A stretch of DNA of 5,966 nucleotides from Gammaproteobacteria bacterium (GCA_020846815.1 JADLDF010000132.1:1-5966), one strand, 5' to 3'; shown: positions 1 through 5,966, numbered from the stretch's first letter. The notes: generated by a model not told the origin, from the letters alone. Made by a program: numbers and translations.

Positions 1-640
1 CGATCACGACGTCGTCCCAGGACAGCGTGAAGGCCAGCAGCCAGCCCGAGACGATCGCGGGCAGGATCAGCGGCAGCGTGATCCGCAGGAACACCTTCGC
101 CGGCCGCGCGCCGAGATCGAGCGCGGCCTCCTCGAGGGATTCGTCGAAACCCGTGAGCCGCGACTGCACGACCACGGTGACGTAGGCCATCGCGAAGGTC
201 ACGTGGGCGATCGTGATCGTCAGCATGCCACGCCCCTGCGGCCAGCCGGTGAGCTGCTCGAGTGCGACGAACAGCAGCAGCATCGACAGTCCGGTGATGA
301 CCTCGGGCATGACCAGCGGCGCGGTCGTCATGCCCGAGAGCAGCGCACGGCCGCGGAACGCGCCGAACCGCGCCAGGACCAGGCCGGCGAGCGTGCCGAG
401 CACCACGGCTCCGGTCGCGGTCATCGCGGCGATCTTGATCGACAGCCAGGCGGCGCCGACGATCTGCTCGTTGCTCAGCAGCAGCCTGTACCACTTTAGC
501 GTCGGCGAGTTCGCCGCGTCCCAGACGGTGACCAGCCGCGAATTGTTGAAGGAAAAGACGATCATCGTGATGATCGGCAGGTAGAGGAACGCGAGCCCCA
601 GTGCCAGGGCAGCGTGCCGGAACCAGCCGCGCGACCTCAC
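1..640 (-). CDS. potI: Putrescine ABC transporter permease PotI (SpuH-like), 3' end outside window
   Basis: Second inner-membrane permease subunit of a polyamine ABC importer; it pairs with PotH to form the channel driven by PotG. I translated 213 codons before the window edge cuts the gene; E. coli PotI is about 281 residues, so roughly three quarters is present. A 10-residue N-terminus leads into a first membrane segment (about 11-31), followed by the PotI-like stretch FSFNNSRLVTVW (29-40). Further membrane segments lie at about 66-90, 104-127, 141-160 and 190-207. The cytoplasmic EAA loop that docks on the ATPase begins at E170-E171 (EEAALDLGARP). The last visible residues, LAFTLSWDDVVI, match the same place in E. 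coli PotI. The start is GTG at 640-638, overlapping the potH stop as GTGA; a GGGGGA ribosome binding site five bases upstream supports it. The next ATG, codon 26, lies inside the first membrane segment and is unlikely. Family is certain; putrescine specificity comes from the binding protein, not from this subunit. Confidence 0.93.
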   Translation of the reverse strand, partial: MRSRGWFRHAALALGLAFLYLPIITMIVFSFNNSRLVTVWDAANSPTLKWYRLLLSNEQIVGAAWLSIKIAAMTATGAVVLGTLAGLVLARFGAFRGRALLSGMTTAPLVMPEVITGLSMLLLFVALEQLTGWPQGRGMLTITIAHVTFAMAYVTVVVQSRLTGFDESLEEAALDLGARPAKVFLRITLPLILPAIVSGWLLAFTLSWDDVVI

Positions 641-1644
641 CGCTGTCCCCCGAGCTCGCGATTCTGGAACCGCTGGAACAGCACGATCGGGACCAGCAGC
701 AGCAGCAGCAGCGCGATCGCCACGGCACTCGCCACCGGCCAGTCGCGGTTCGAGAAGAACTCGTCCGACAGCACGCGCCCGATCATGAGCTGGTCGCTCC
801 GGCCGAGCAGCGACGGGATCACGAACTCGCCGACGGCCGGGATGAACACCAGCAGCGAACCGGCGATCACGCCGGGCATCGACAGCGGCAGCGTGATGCG
901 CAGGAAGCCGGTCAGCGGGCGCGCGCCGAGGTCCGCCGCTGCCTCGAGCAGCTGCAGGTCGTGCTTTTCGAGGTTCGAGTACAGCGGCAGGATCATGAAC
1001 GGCAGATAGGAATAGACGATGCCGACATAGACGGCGAAGTCGGTGTAGAGCAGCGTCAGGGGTTCGTCCAGCAGGCCGAGGCCCATGAGCACGTTGTTGA
1101 TGGCCCCGTCGGTCTTCAGCAGCCCCACCCACGCATACACCCGCAGCAGGAACGAGGTCCAGAACGGCAGGATGATCAGCATGAGATAGAGGTTGCGCAA
1201 AGTCGGCGACGCCCGCGCGATCGCGTAGGCCATCGGGTAGCCCAGCCCCAGGCAGAGCAGCGTCGAGACGGCCGCGACCTTGACCGAGTAGAAGAACGTG
1301 CTGACGTAAAGATCGTCGGTCAGCAGGAAAAGATAGTTGTTCAGATTGAAGGTGACGATGAGCCGGTGCGCATCCTCGATCCACTGCCACAGCGGCGCGT
1401 AGGGCGGCATCGCGAGGCGGACCTCCGAGAAGGAGATCTTCAGCACGATCAGGAACGGCACCAGGAAGAACAGCAGCAGCCAGGTGAACGGCAGCGCGAT
1501 CACCAGGCGCTGGCCGGCCCAGTGCTGGCGCACGTACTGCGACCAGCGCGGCGGACCGAAACGGTAGAACAGCCCGACCAGCGCGCCGAGACGGCCGGAG
1601 CCGAACTGGCGAGGGAGCGCCAAGCCTGGTGCGGCGCGGGGCAT
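637..1644 (-). CDS. potH: Putrescine ABC transporter permease PotH (SpuG-like)
   Basis: First inner-membrane permease subunit of the polyamine importer, 335 residues (E. coli PotH is 317). Membrane segments can be placed at about 48-70, 115-138, 150-173, 203-225, 257-279 and 304-325. Between the first two is a periplasmic loop (about 71-113) typical of PotB/PotH proteins. The EAA loop that contacts PotG is at 234-253 (EAAADLGARP followed by LPL). Strong PotH signatures are LPFWTSFLLRVYAW (159-172), VFIPAVGEFVIP (266-277) and NRDWPVASAVAI (299-310), all nearly identical in E. coli PotH as I recall it. The start is ATG at 1644-1642, a single base after the potG stop (TAG C ATG). No clear ribosome binding site precedes it, so translation is probably coupled to potG. 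The N-terminus before the first membrane segment is about 16 residues longer than in E. coli, with no better start inside it. The gene overlaps potI by four bases. Confidence 0.95.
   Translation of the reverse strand: MPRAAPGLALPRQFGSGRLGALVGLFYRFGPPRWSQYVRQHWAGQRLVIALPFTWLLLFFLVPFLIVLKISFSEVRLAMPPYAPLWQWIEDAHRLIVTFNLNNYLFLLTDDLYVSTFFYSVKVAAVSTLLCLGLGYPMAYAIARASPTLRNLYLMLIILPFWTSFLLRVYAWVGLLKTDGAINNVLMGLGLLDEPLTLLYTDFAVYVGIVYSYLPFMILPLYSNLEKHDLQLLEAAADLGARPLTGFLRITLPLSMPGVIAGSLLVFIPAVGEFVIPSLLGRSDQLMIGRVLSDEFFSNRDWPVASAVAIALLLLLLVPIVLFQRFQNRELGGQR
646..651 (-). promoter_or_regulatory. Ribosome binding site deciding the GTG start of potI
   Basis: Read on the minus strand, GGGGGA lies inside the last codons of potH and ends five bases before the GTG at 640-638. 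It is the reason for choosing this GTG as the potI start. Together with the GTGA overlap it implies that potI is translated by ribosomes finishing potH or reinitiating there. Confidence 0.55.
694..711. repeat. (CAG)6 trinucleotide tract inside potH
   Basis: Six perfect CAG units on the plus strand, read as six CTG leucine codons on the coding strand (PotH residues 312-317). They form part of the hydrophobic core of the last membrane segment. The tract follows from strong CTG codon preference in a leucine run and needs no special explanation, but a change of one repeat unit would keep the frame and shift the segment by one leucine. Confidence 0.9.
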
Positions 1645-1645
1645 G

Positions 1646-2782
1646 CTACTGGGTCAGCACCACGGGGCTGGTCGGATGCCAGCTCAGCCAGACGGTCTCG
1701 TCCCAGGAGATGCGGTCTTCGGCGTGGCGCTCGATGTTCGGCAGCGTCACGCGCAGCATCCGGCCGCCTTCGCTGCGCACCAGGTAGACCGACAGATCGC
1801 CCATATAGGCGATCTCCTTCACGATACCGCGTTCGAGGTTTGCCTCGCCGGCCGGCCGCTCGCGCGATAGCTCGATCTTTTCCGGCCGGATCGCGACCCA
1901 GACGATCGCGCCGGGCGCGGAGCTGATGCCGTGGTCGACGTAGACGGTGCGTGCGAGCTCGGGGCAGCGGATGCGGACGTGATCGGGCTCGTCCTCGACG
2001 AGCTGCCCTTCGAACATGTTGACCGAACCGATGAAATCGGCGACGAACTTCGAGGTCGGGTATTCGTAGATGTCGGTAGGCGTGCCGACCTGGACGATCT
2101 CGCCGCGATCCATGACCCCGATGCGCGAGGCGAGCGTCATCGCCTCCTCCTGGTCGTGGGTCACGACGACGAAGGTGACGCCGAGGCGCTCCTGCAGGAT
2201 GAAGAGCTCGAACTGCGTGTGTTCGCGCAGCTTTCTGTCGAGTGCGCCGAGCGGCTCGTCGAGCAGCAGCAGCTTGGGCCGCTTGACCAGCGCGCGGGCG
2301 AGCGCGACGCGCTGGCGCTGCCCGCCCGAGAGCTGGTGCGGCTTGCGCTTCGCGAACTCGCCGAGCTTGACGATGTCGAGCATCTCGGCGACGCGCCGCT
2401 CGATCTCCGGCCGGGCCAGGCGCTCCTGCTCGAGCCCGAAAGCGACGTTCTTCTCGACCGTCATGTGCGGGAACAGCGCATAGGACTGGAACATCATGTT
2501 GACCGGGCGCTCGTAGGGCGGCGTGTCGGCCATGTCCTGCCCGTCGATGTAGATGCGCCCCGAGGTCGGCGTTTCGAAGCCCGCGAGCATGCGCAGCAGC
2601 GTGGTCTTGCCACAACCGGAACCGCCGAGCAGGCAGAAGATCTCCCCCTCGAGGATCGTCAGCGAGACGTTGTCGACGGCGACGAAGTCACCGAAGCGCT
2701 TGGTGATGTTCTCGATGCGGACGTACTCGCGGCCCCCATCGGCGGCACGGGGCATCGCGGTTTCCGGCGGCTTGTCGGCCAT
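1646..2782 (-). CDS. potG: Polyamine ABC transporter ATP-binding protein PotG (SpuF-like)
   Basis: Cytoplasmic ATPase that powers polyamine import through PotH/PotI; 378 residues, close to the 377 of E. coli PotG. All ABC motifs are intact: Walker A GGSGCGKT (53-60), Q-loop glutamine 99 in MMFQSYALFP, signature LSGGQ (151-155), Walker B ending in D175-E176, D-loop GALD (179-182) and switch histidine H209 in VTHD. The C-terminal part (about 245-378) fits the TOBE-type regulatory domain of the PotA/PotG/MalK family, with the usual RPEKIELS stretch at 299-306. The ATG at 2782 has only a weak upstream purine stretch (AAGAG). A second in-frame ATG at codon 10 has GGAA six bases upstream and is a reasonable alternative that would leave the ABC domain whole. 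The gene follows potF after an 83-base gap holding a GC-rich hairpin and is followed by potH after one base. The substrate is inferred from the neighbours, since the ATPase itself does not determine it. Confidence 0.95.
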   Translation of the reverse strand: MADKPPETAMPRAADGGREYVRIENITKRFGDFVAVDNVSLTILEGEIFCLLGGSGCGKTTLLRMLAGFETPTSGRIYIDGQDMADTPPYERPVNMMFQSYALFPHMTVEKNVAFGLEQERLARPEIERRVAEMLDIVKLGEFAKRKPHQLSGGQRQRVALARALVKRPKLLLLDEPLGALDRKLREHTQFELFILQERLGVTFVVVTHDQEEAMTLASRIGVMDRGEIVQVGTPTDIYEYPTSKFVADFIGSVNMFEGQLVEDEPDHVRIRCPELARTVYVDHGISSAPGAIVWVAIRPEKIELSRERPAGEANLERGIVKEIAYMGDLSVYLVRSEGGRMLRVTLPNIERHAEDRISWDETVWLSWHPTSPVVLTQ

Positions 2783-2815
2783 GTGTGGCTCTTGTTCTTC
2801 CCCTGGCTCTGCAGC

Positions 2816-2842
2816 GCCCCGCCGCGGCGCGCGCGGCGGGGC
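2816..2842 (-). promoter_or_regulatory. Perfect 11-bp GC inverted repeat between potF and potG (mRNA hairpin)
   Basis: The arms at 2816-2826 and 2832-2842 are exact reverse complements (GCCCCGCCGCG and CGCGGCGGGGC on the plus strand) with a five-base loop. The repeat begins 23 bases after the potF stop and ends 33 bases before the potG start. In RNA it would form a very stable hairpin. No T-tract follows it on the coding strand (the next bases are GCTGCAGAGCC), so it is not a canonical intrinsic terminator. A likely role, by analogy with structures after binding-protein genes such as malE, is to protect the 3' end of potF mRNA or to lower readthrough, giving more binding protein than membrane subunits. 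The structure is seen in the sequence; the role is inferred. Confidence 0.6.
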
Positions 2843-2865
2843 CGAAGGCGAATGCTAGCGACGGC

Positions 2866-4032
2866 TCACTTGCCGGTCTTGAAACGGGTCCAGGTCCGGG
2901 TGAGCAGACGCGTGAACTGCGGCGACTCGGTGATGTCGACGACCAGCTTCGGCTTGACCTCGGCTGACGGATAGACGCCTCGGTCGTTGCGAACGGCCTC
3001 CGTGACCAGCGGCCACGAGGCTGCGTTGCTGTTCGCGTAGTTCACGAAGCTGCTGTTCTTCGCCGCGACTTCGGGGCGAAGAAGGTAGTCGATGAACAAG
3101 TGCGCGTTCTTCGGGTGCTGGGCGTCGGCCGGAATCGCCAGCATGTCGAAGAACATGATCGCACCCTCCCTGGGGATCAGGTAGTTGATCTCGATGCCCT
3201 TGCCCGCCTCGCGCGCGCGGTCGCGCGACTGCAGCACGTCGCCGGACCAGCCGAGCGACAGGCAGACCTCACCGTTGGCGAGGTCCTCGATGTACTTCGA
3301 GGAATTGACGTATTTGACGTAAGGCCGGATCGCCATCAACACCTTCTCGGCCGCCGCCAGATCCTCCGGCTTCTCGCTGTTGGCGTCCTTGCCGAGCCAG
3401 ATCAGCACCGTGCCCAGGATCTCGGACGGCGCATCGAGCAGCGTGACGCCGCAATCCTTGAACCGGGAAACCACCTTCGGGTCGTAGAACATCGCGAAGC
3501 TGTCGACCGGCGCGTCCGCCATGCGCTCCTTGATCTTGACGACGTTGTAGCCGATGCCCGAAGTGCCCCAGAGGTAGTTCACCGCATGCTCGTTGCCGGG
3601 ATCGTGGATCGCGATGCGCTGCGTGATCTCCGGATCGAGGTTCTCGAGGTTCGGCAGCAGCGACTTGTCGAGCTTCTGGAAGACGTTGGCCTGGATCTGC
3701 CGCTGCAGGTACGACGCCGACGGCACGACGATGTCGTAGCCGGTGTTGCCGGTGAGCAGCTTGGTTTCGAGCACTTCGTTGGAGTCGAAGACGTCGTAGT
3801 TGATCTTGATGCCGGTCTCGCGGGTGAAGTCCTCGAGCACGGTCGGATCGATGTAGTCGGACCAGTTGTAGACGTTCAGTACCTTCTCTTCGCCCGTGTC
3901 GACGCCGCCGGCGACCGCCGCTGCAGCGGCAGGCGTCTCCGGGCTCGCCGCAGGCTTCTGGCCGCAGCCGGCCAGCAGCAGCGCGACCGTGGCCGCGACC
4001 GGCAGGGCGAGGGAGCGAAGGGACGTCTTCAT
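2866..4032 (-). CDS. potF: Polyamine-binding lipoprotein, PotF/SpuD-like (putrescine type)
   Basis: Extracytoplasmic binding protein that delivers polyamine to PotGHI; 388 residues (E. coli PotF 370). The N-terminus has K2 and R6, a hydrophobic core (8-20) and a lipobox LAGC with cysteine 23, then an Ala/Pro-rich linker to about residue 50. This predicts a lipid-anchored protein rather than a freely soluble one. The mature domain starts at VLNVYNWSDY (51-60). Residues matching the PotF ligand pocket are visible: W57, S58, D59, Y60, S105 in VPSAS, E204 in LDAPSE, W262 and D265 in GWSGDV, F294-F295-D296, and Y332. A Phe rather than Trp at the FFD position resembles putrescine-binding PotF/SpuD rather than spermidine-binding SpuE, so putrescine is the favoured ligand. 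The open frame continues upstream to 4185, but the ATG at 4032 has GGAG eight bases before it and starts the signal peptide exactly, so I chose it. Its own promoter is probable in the gap after spuC. Confidence 0.95.
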   Translation of the reverse strand: MKTSLRSLALPVAATVALLLAGCGQKPAASPETPAAAAAVAGGVDTGEEKVLNVYNWSDYIDPTVLEDFTRETGIKINYDVFDSNEVLETKLLTGNTGYDIVVPSASYLQRQIQANVFQKLDKSLLPNLENLDPEITQRIAIHDPGNEHAVNYLWGTSGIGYNVVKIKERMADAPVDSFAMFYDPKVVSRFKDCGVTLLDAPSEILGTVLIWLGKDANSEKPEDLAAAEKVLMAIRPYVKYVNSSKYIEDLANGEVCLSLGWSGDVLQSRDRAREAGKGIEINYLIPREGAIMFFDMLAIPADAQHPKNAHLFIDYLLRPEVAAKNSSFVNYANSNAASWPLVTEAVRNDRGVYPSAEVKPKLVVDITESPQFTRLLTRTWTRFKTGK

Positions 4033-4040
4033 CGCGGATT

Positions 4041-4044
4041 CTCC
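4041..4044 (-). promoter_or_regulatory. Ribosome binding site of potF
   Basis: GGAG on the minus strand, eight bases before the ATG at 4032-4030. It selects this start over upstream in-frame starts of the longer open frame, which would add 51 residues running back into the spuC 3' end and bury the lipoprotein signal peptide. Confidence 0.65.
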
Positions 4045-4074
4045 AGGATCGGTGCGCCGGACGACGCTTTCGCA

Positions 4075-4103
4075 CTTATATAACAGCGGCCACGGAGTGA
4101 GAA
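4075..4103 (-). promoter_or_regulatory. Candidate sigma-70 promoter for potF
   Basis: On the minus strand TTCTCA (4103-4098, four of six to the -35 consensus) is followed after 17 bases by TATAAG (4080-4075, five of six to the -10 consensus). The -10 lies in an AT-rich patch, TTATATAA, that stands out in otherwise very GC-rich DNA. Transcription would start near 4068, giving a leader of about 36 bases before potF. This would let the transporter genes be expressed apart from the two enzyme genes. No operator could be recognised. Confidence 0.4.
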
Positions 4104-4111
4104 GCCTCGCT

Positions 4112-5485
4112 TCAGACACGGCCCTCGCGCCGCAGCTCGTGGTGCAACTCGTCGAGCGAGCGCAGCACCCGGACGAGCAGCTCATCGATCTCGTCGCGCC
4201 CGATCACCAGCGGCGGCGCGACGATCATCGTATCCCAGACGGCGCGCATCACGAGGCCGTTGCGCAGGCAGATCTCGCGGCAGCGCAAGCCGATTTCGCC
4301 GCGCGACGGAAAGAACTCCCGCGACGGCTTGCGGGGCACGAGCTCGATCGCACCGAACAGCCCGAGGCAGCGCGCCTCGCCGACCAGCGGATGCGCAGCC
4401 AGCTCGCGCCAGCGGCCGGCCCAGTACGGCGCGAGCTCGTCGCGGACACGCTCGACCACGCGCTCGGCGCGCAGCAGGCGCAGGTTCTCGAGCGCCACGG
4501 CGCAGGCCACGGGATGGCCGGAATAGGTGAAACCGTGAGCGATCTCCCCACCCTTCTCGATCAGCACCTCGGCGACGCGATCGGCGACCATGAGCGCGCC
4601 GAGCGGCTGGTAGCCCGAGGTGATCGCCTTGGCGAGCGTCATGAAGTCCGGCCGCGTGCCGTAGTGTTCACAGCCGAACCAGCGGCCGGTGCGGCCGAAG
4701 CCGCAGATGACCTCGTCGGAGGCGAGCAGGATGCCGTAGCGATCGACGATGCGCTGGATCTCCGGCCAGTAGCTCTCCGGCGGGATGATCACGCCGCCGG
4801 CGCCCTGCACCGGCTCGCCGATGAAGGCCGCGACCCGCGACGGCCCGAGCTCGAGGATCTTCGCCTCGAGCTCGCGCGCGGCACGCAGGCCGAACTCTTG
4901 CGGGTCGAGCTCGCCACCGCACTCGAACCAGTACGGCTGGCCGATGTGGACGATGCCCGGGATCGGCAGGCCGCCCTGGGCGTGCATCGGTTTCATGCCG
5001 CCGAGCGAGGCACCGGCCAGGGTGCTGCCGTGGTAGGCATTCCAGCGGCTGATGATCACGTCGCGCTGCGGCTCGCCGCGCAGCTGCCAGTAGCGCCGTA
5101 CCAGCCGCACCAGCGTGTCGTTGGCCTCGCTGCCCGAGCCGGTCAGGAACGCGTGCCGGAACTGCGGCGGCGTGAGCTCGGCGAGGGCCGCAGCGAGCTC
5201 GATCGCCGGCGGGTTCGCCGACTGGAAGAAGCTGTTGTAGTACGGCAGCTCGAGCATCTGCCGGTACGCCGCCTCGGCGAGCTCACGCCGCCCGTAGCCG
5301 AGCGCGACGCACCAGAGCCCGGCCATGCCGTCGAGCAGCCGGTTGCCGTCGGAATCGTGCAGCCAGACACCTTCGGCATGCGTGACGATGCGTGCACCCC
5401 GGGCCGCGAGGCCCTTGTGGTCGGTGAACGGATGGAGGTAGTGGGCGCTGTCGAGCGCGCGCCACTCGGCGGTGCTGCGGCTCAT
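4112..5485 (-). CDS. spuC: Class III PLP aminotransferase, putrescine/polyamine type (SpuC-like)
   Basis: Cytoplasmic class III (omega-type) aminotransferase of 457 residues, about the length of Pseudomonas SpuC, which transfers the amino group of putrescine to pyruvate to give 4-aminobutanal and alanine. Cofactor motifs are all present: GSGSEAND (116-123) for the PLP phosphate, YHG (151-153) with the stacking tyrosine, E224 in GEPVQGAGG, D257 in SDEVICGFGRTG for the pyridine nitrogen, Schiff-base lysine K286 in LAKAITSGYQPLGA, and T320 in GFTYSGHP. R414 in RAVWDTMIVAPP is a candidate carboxylate contact. The ATG at 5485 overlaps the stop of the upstream synthetase gene as ATGA; the longer open frame upstream of it (to 5860) is out-of-frame readthrough of that gene. 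No ribosome binding site is obvious, so translation is probably coupled. The amine substrate is inferred from context: putrescine, cadaverine, or the glutamylated amine are possible, and beta-alanine-pyruvate aminotransferases are close relatives. Confidence 0.9.
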   Translation of the reverse strand: MSRSTAEWRALDSAHYLHPFTDHKGLAARGARIVTHAEGVWLHDSDGNRLLDGMAGLWCVALGYGRRELAEAAYRQMLELPYYNSFFQSANPPAIELAAALAELTPPQFRHAFLTGSGSEANDTLVRLVRRYWQLRGEPQRDVIISRWNAYHGSTLAGASLGGMKPMHAQGGLPIPGIVHIGQPYWFECGGELDPQEFGLRAARELEAKILELGPSRVAAFIGEPVQGAGGVIIPPESYWPEIQRIVDRYGILLASDEVICGFGRTGRWFGCEHYGTRPDFMTLAKAITSGYQPLGALMVADRVAEVLIEKGGEIAHGFTYSGHPVACAVALENLRLLRAERVVERVRDELAPYWAGRWRELAAHPLVGEARCLGLFGAIELVPRKPSREFFPSRGEIGLRCREICLRNGLVMRAVWDTMIVAPPLVIGRDEIDELLVRVLRSLDELHHELRREGRV

Positions 5486-5966
5486 ACGTTCAGCAGCAGA
5501 TGCTCGCGCTCCCAGGAGCTGATGACCTGCAGGAAGACCTCGTATTCGGCTTCCTTGACCAAGGTGAACGCCGAGACGAAGGCTTCGCCGAGCAGCCCGA
5601 TCAGCGGTTCGCACTCGCGCAGGCCGCGGATCGCCTCGTCGAGGTTGCGCGGCAGCGAAAACGGCAGGTCGTGGGCGCTGCCGGTGATCGGGTCGGTCGG
5701 CGTCAGACCCTCCACCATGCCGAGGTAGCCGCAGGCCAGCGATGCCGCGATCGCGAGATAGGGATTGGCATCGGCGCCGGAGAGACGGTTCTCGACGCGC
5801 CGCGACTGGCCATCCGACATCGGCACGCGCAGCCCGGCAGTGCGGTTGTCGTAGCCCCACTGCACGTTGATCGGCGCGACCTGGAAGCGGGTGATGCGCC
5901 GGTAGGAGTTGACGTTCGGCGCGAGCAGCGCCATGGCCGCCGGCAGATAGCGCTGCAGCCCCGCGA
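5482..5966 (-). CDS. puuA: Gamma-glutamylpolyamine synthetase, glutamine synthetase family (PuuA/SpuB-like), C-terminal part
   Basis: The last 160 codons of a glutamine-synthetase-fold ligase; the 5' part lies beyond the window edge at 5966. Relatives such as PuuA and SpuB join L-glutamate to putrescine or another polyamine using ATP, the first step of the glutamylated route. Visible motifs, numbered within the fragment, are LAPNVNSYRR (14-23), the NRTAGLRVP loop with R41 and R46 (equivalent to active-site R339 and R344 of E. coli GlnA), E58 and R60 in RRVENRLS (equivalent to E357 and R359), and GADANPYLAIAA (63-74). At the place of the GlnA adenylylation tyrosine in LYDLP this protein has AHDLP, so it lacks that control point, which argues against a housekeeping glutamine synthetase. 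Its TGA overlaps the spuC ATG by four bases, linking it to polyamine catabolism. Choice between PuuA/SpuB and related glutamyl-amide ligases rests mostly on this neighbourhood. The true start is not visible. Confidence 0.87.
   Translation of the reverse strand, partial: AGLQRYLPAAMALLAPNVNSYRRITRFQVAPINVQWGYDNRTAGLRVPMSDGQSRRVENRLSGADANPYLAIAASLACGYLGMVEGLTPTDPITGSAHDLPFSLPRNLDEAIRGLRECEPLIGLLGEAFVSAFTLVKEAEYEVFLQVISSWEREHLLLNV

Noticed and set aside
601..1926. A 441-codon open frame on the plus strand rich in Gln, Arg and His
   Set aside because: It is antisense to potH and part of potG; the composition reflects reverse-complemented Leu and Asp codons, and no start signal or domain is visible.
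1500..2615. A 371-codon minus-strand open frame overlapping potG
   Set aside because: Out-of-frame reading of potG; the Arg/Ala-rich product has none of the ABC motifs found in the true frame.
2816..2842. Intrinsic transcription terminator after potF
   Set aside because: The stem is strong but no T-run follows it on the coding strand, and the genes beyond it encode the partners of the same transporter.
1931..2974. A 347-codon open frame on the plus strand
   Set aside because: It is antisense to potG and the 3' end of potF, both with intact motifs; low-complexity acidic/arginine composition.
4075..4095. Possible sigma-54 promoter (TGGCC before the AT-rich patch)
   Set aside because: A -24-like TGGC is present but there is no GC dinucleotide at the needed -12 position, so the element does not fit the sigma-54 pattern.
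4033..4185. A 51-codon upstream extension of the potF frame
   Set aside because: It would place a Cys-rich segment before the signal peptide and overlap the 3' end of spuC; the ATG at 4032 has a good ribosome binding site and starts the lipoprotein signal.
3896..5728. A 610-codon open frame on the plus strand
   Set aside because: It lies antisense to spuC and potF, whose products are recognisable families. Its translation is Arg/Asp/Glu/Ala-rich with no domain pattern and it runs through the potF promoter gap, as expected for a shadow frame in GC-rich DNA.
5486..5860. A 125-codon upstream extension of the aminotransferase frame
   Set aside because: This region codes in another frame for the synthetase C-terminus with conserved active-site residues; the ATGA junction at 5485-5482 gives the expected SpuC start.

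Overview
This window is one strand of a polyamine (putrescine-type) uptake and catabolism operon from a GC-rich Proteobacterium. All six genes lie on the minus strand, so transcription runs from position 5966 towards position 1. The high GC content, the GC-ending codons and the gene order (glutamylpolyamine synthetase, aminotransferase, binding protein, ATPase, two permeases) resemble the spu cluster of Pseudomonas and the pot/puu genes of enterobacteria. A gammaproteobacterium is the likeliest source, but the sequence alone does not fix the genus and a betaproteobacterium is possible.

Layout in the direction of transcription: (1) 5966-5482, C-terminal part of a glutamine-synthetase-family gamma-glutamylpolyamine synthetase (puuA/spuB-like), cut by the window edge; (2) 5485-4112, a class III PLP aminotransferase (spuC-like), overlapping gene 1 by ATGA; (3) a 79-base gap with an AT-rich promoter-like element and a good ribosome binding site; (4) 4032-2866, a PotF/SpuD-like binding protein predicted to be a lipoprotein; (5) an 83-base gap with a perfect 11-bp GC inverted repeat; (6) 2782-1646, the ABC ATPase PotG; (7) 1644-637, permease PotH, one base after potG; (8) 640-1, permease PotI, starting with GTG in a GTGA overlap with potH and cut by the window edge after 213 codons.

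Together the genes would capture a polyamine outside the inner membrane (PotF), import it with a PotG/PotH/PotI ABC transporter, and feed it to cytoplasmic catabolism, either by gamma-glutamylation (PuuA/SpuB) or by direct transamination to an aminoaldehyde (SpuC).

The window is almost fully coding and contains no gene-free stretch above 83 bases. I found no RNA gene, mobile element, CRISPR array or defence system, and no sign of an undescribed system. The points worth a second look are modest: a single binding protein where Pseudomonas has two, its lipoprotein signal, the hairpin after its gene, and a probable internal promoter before it.
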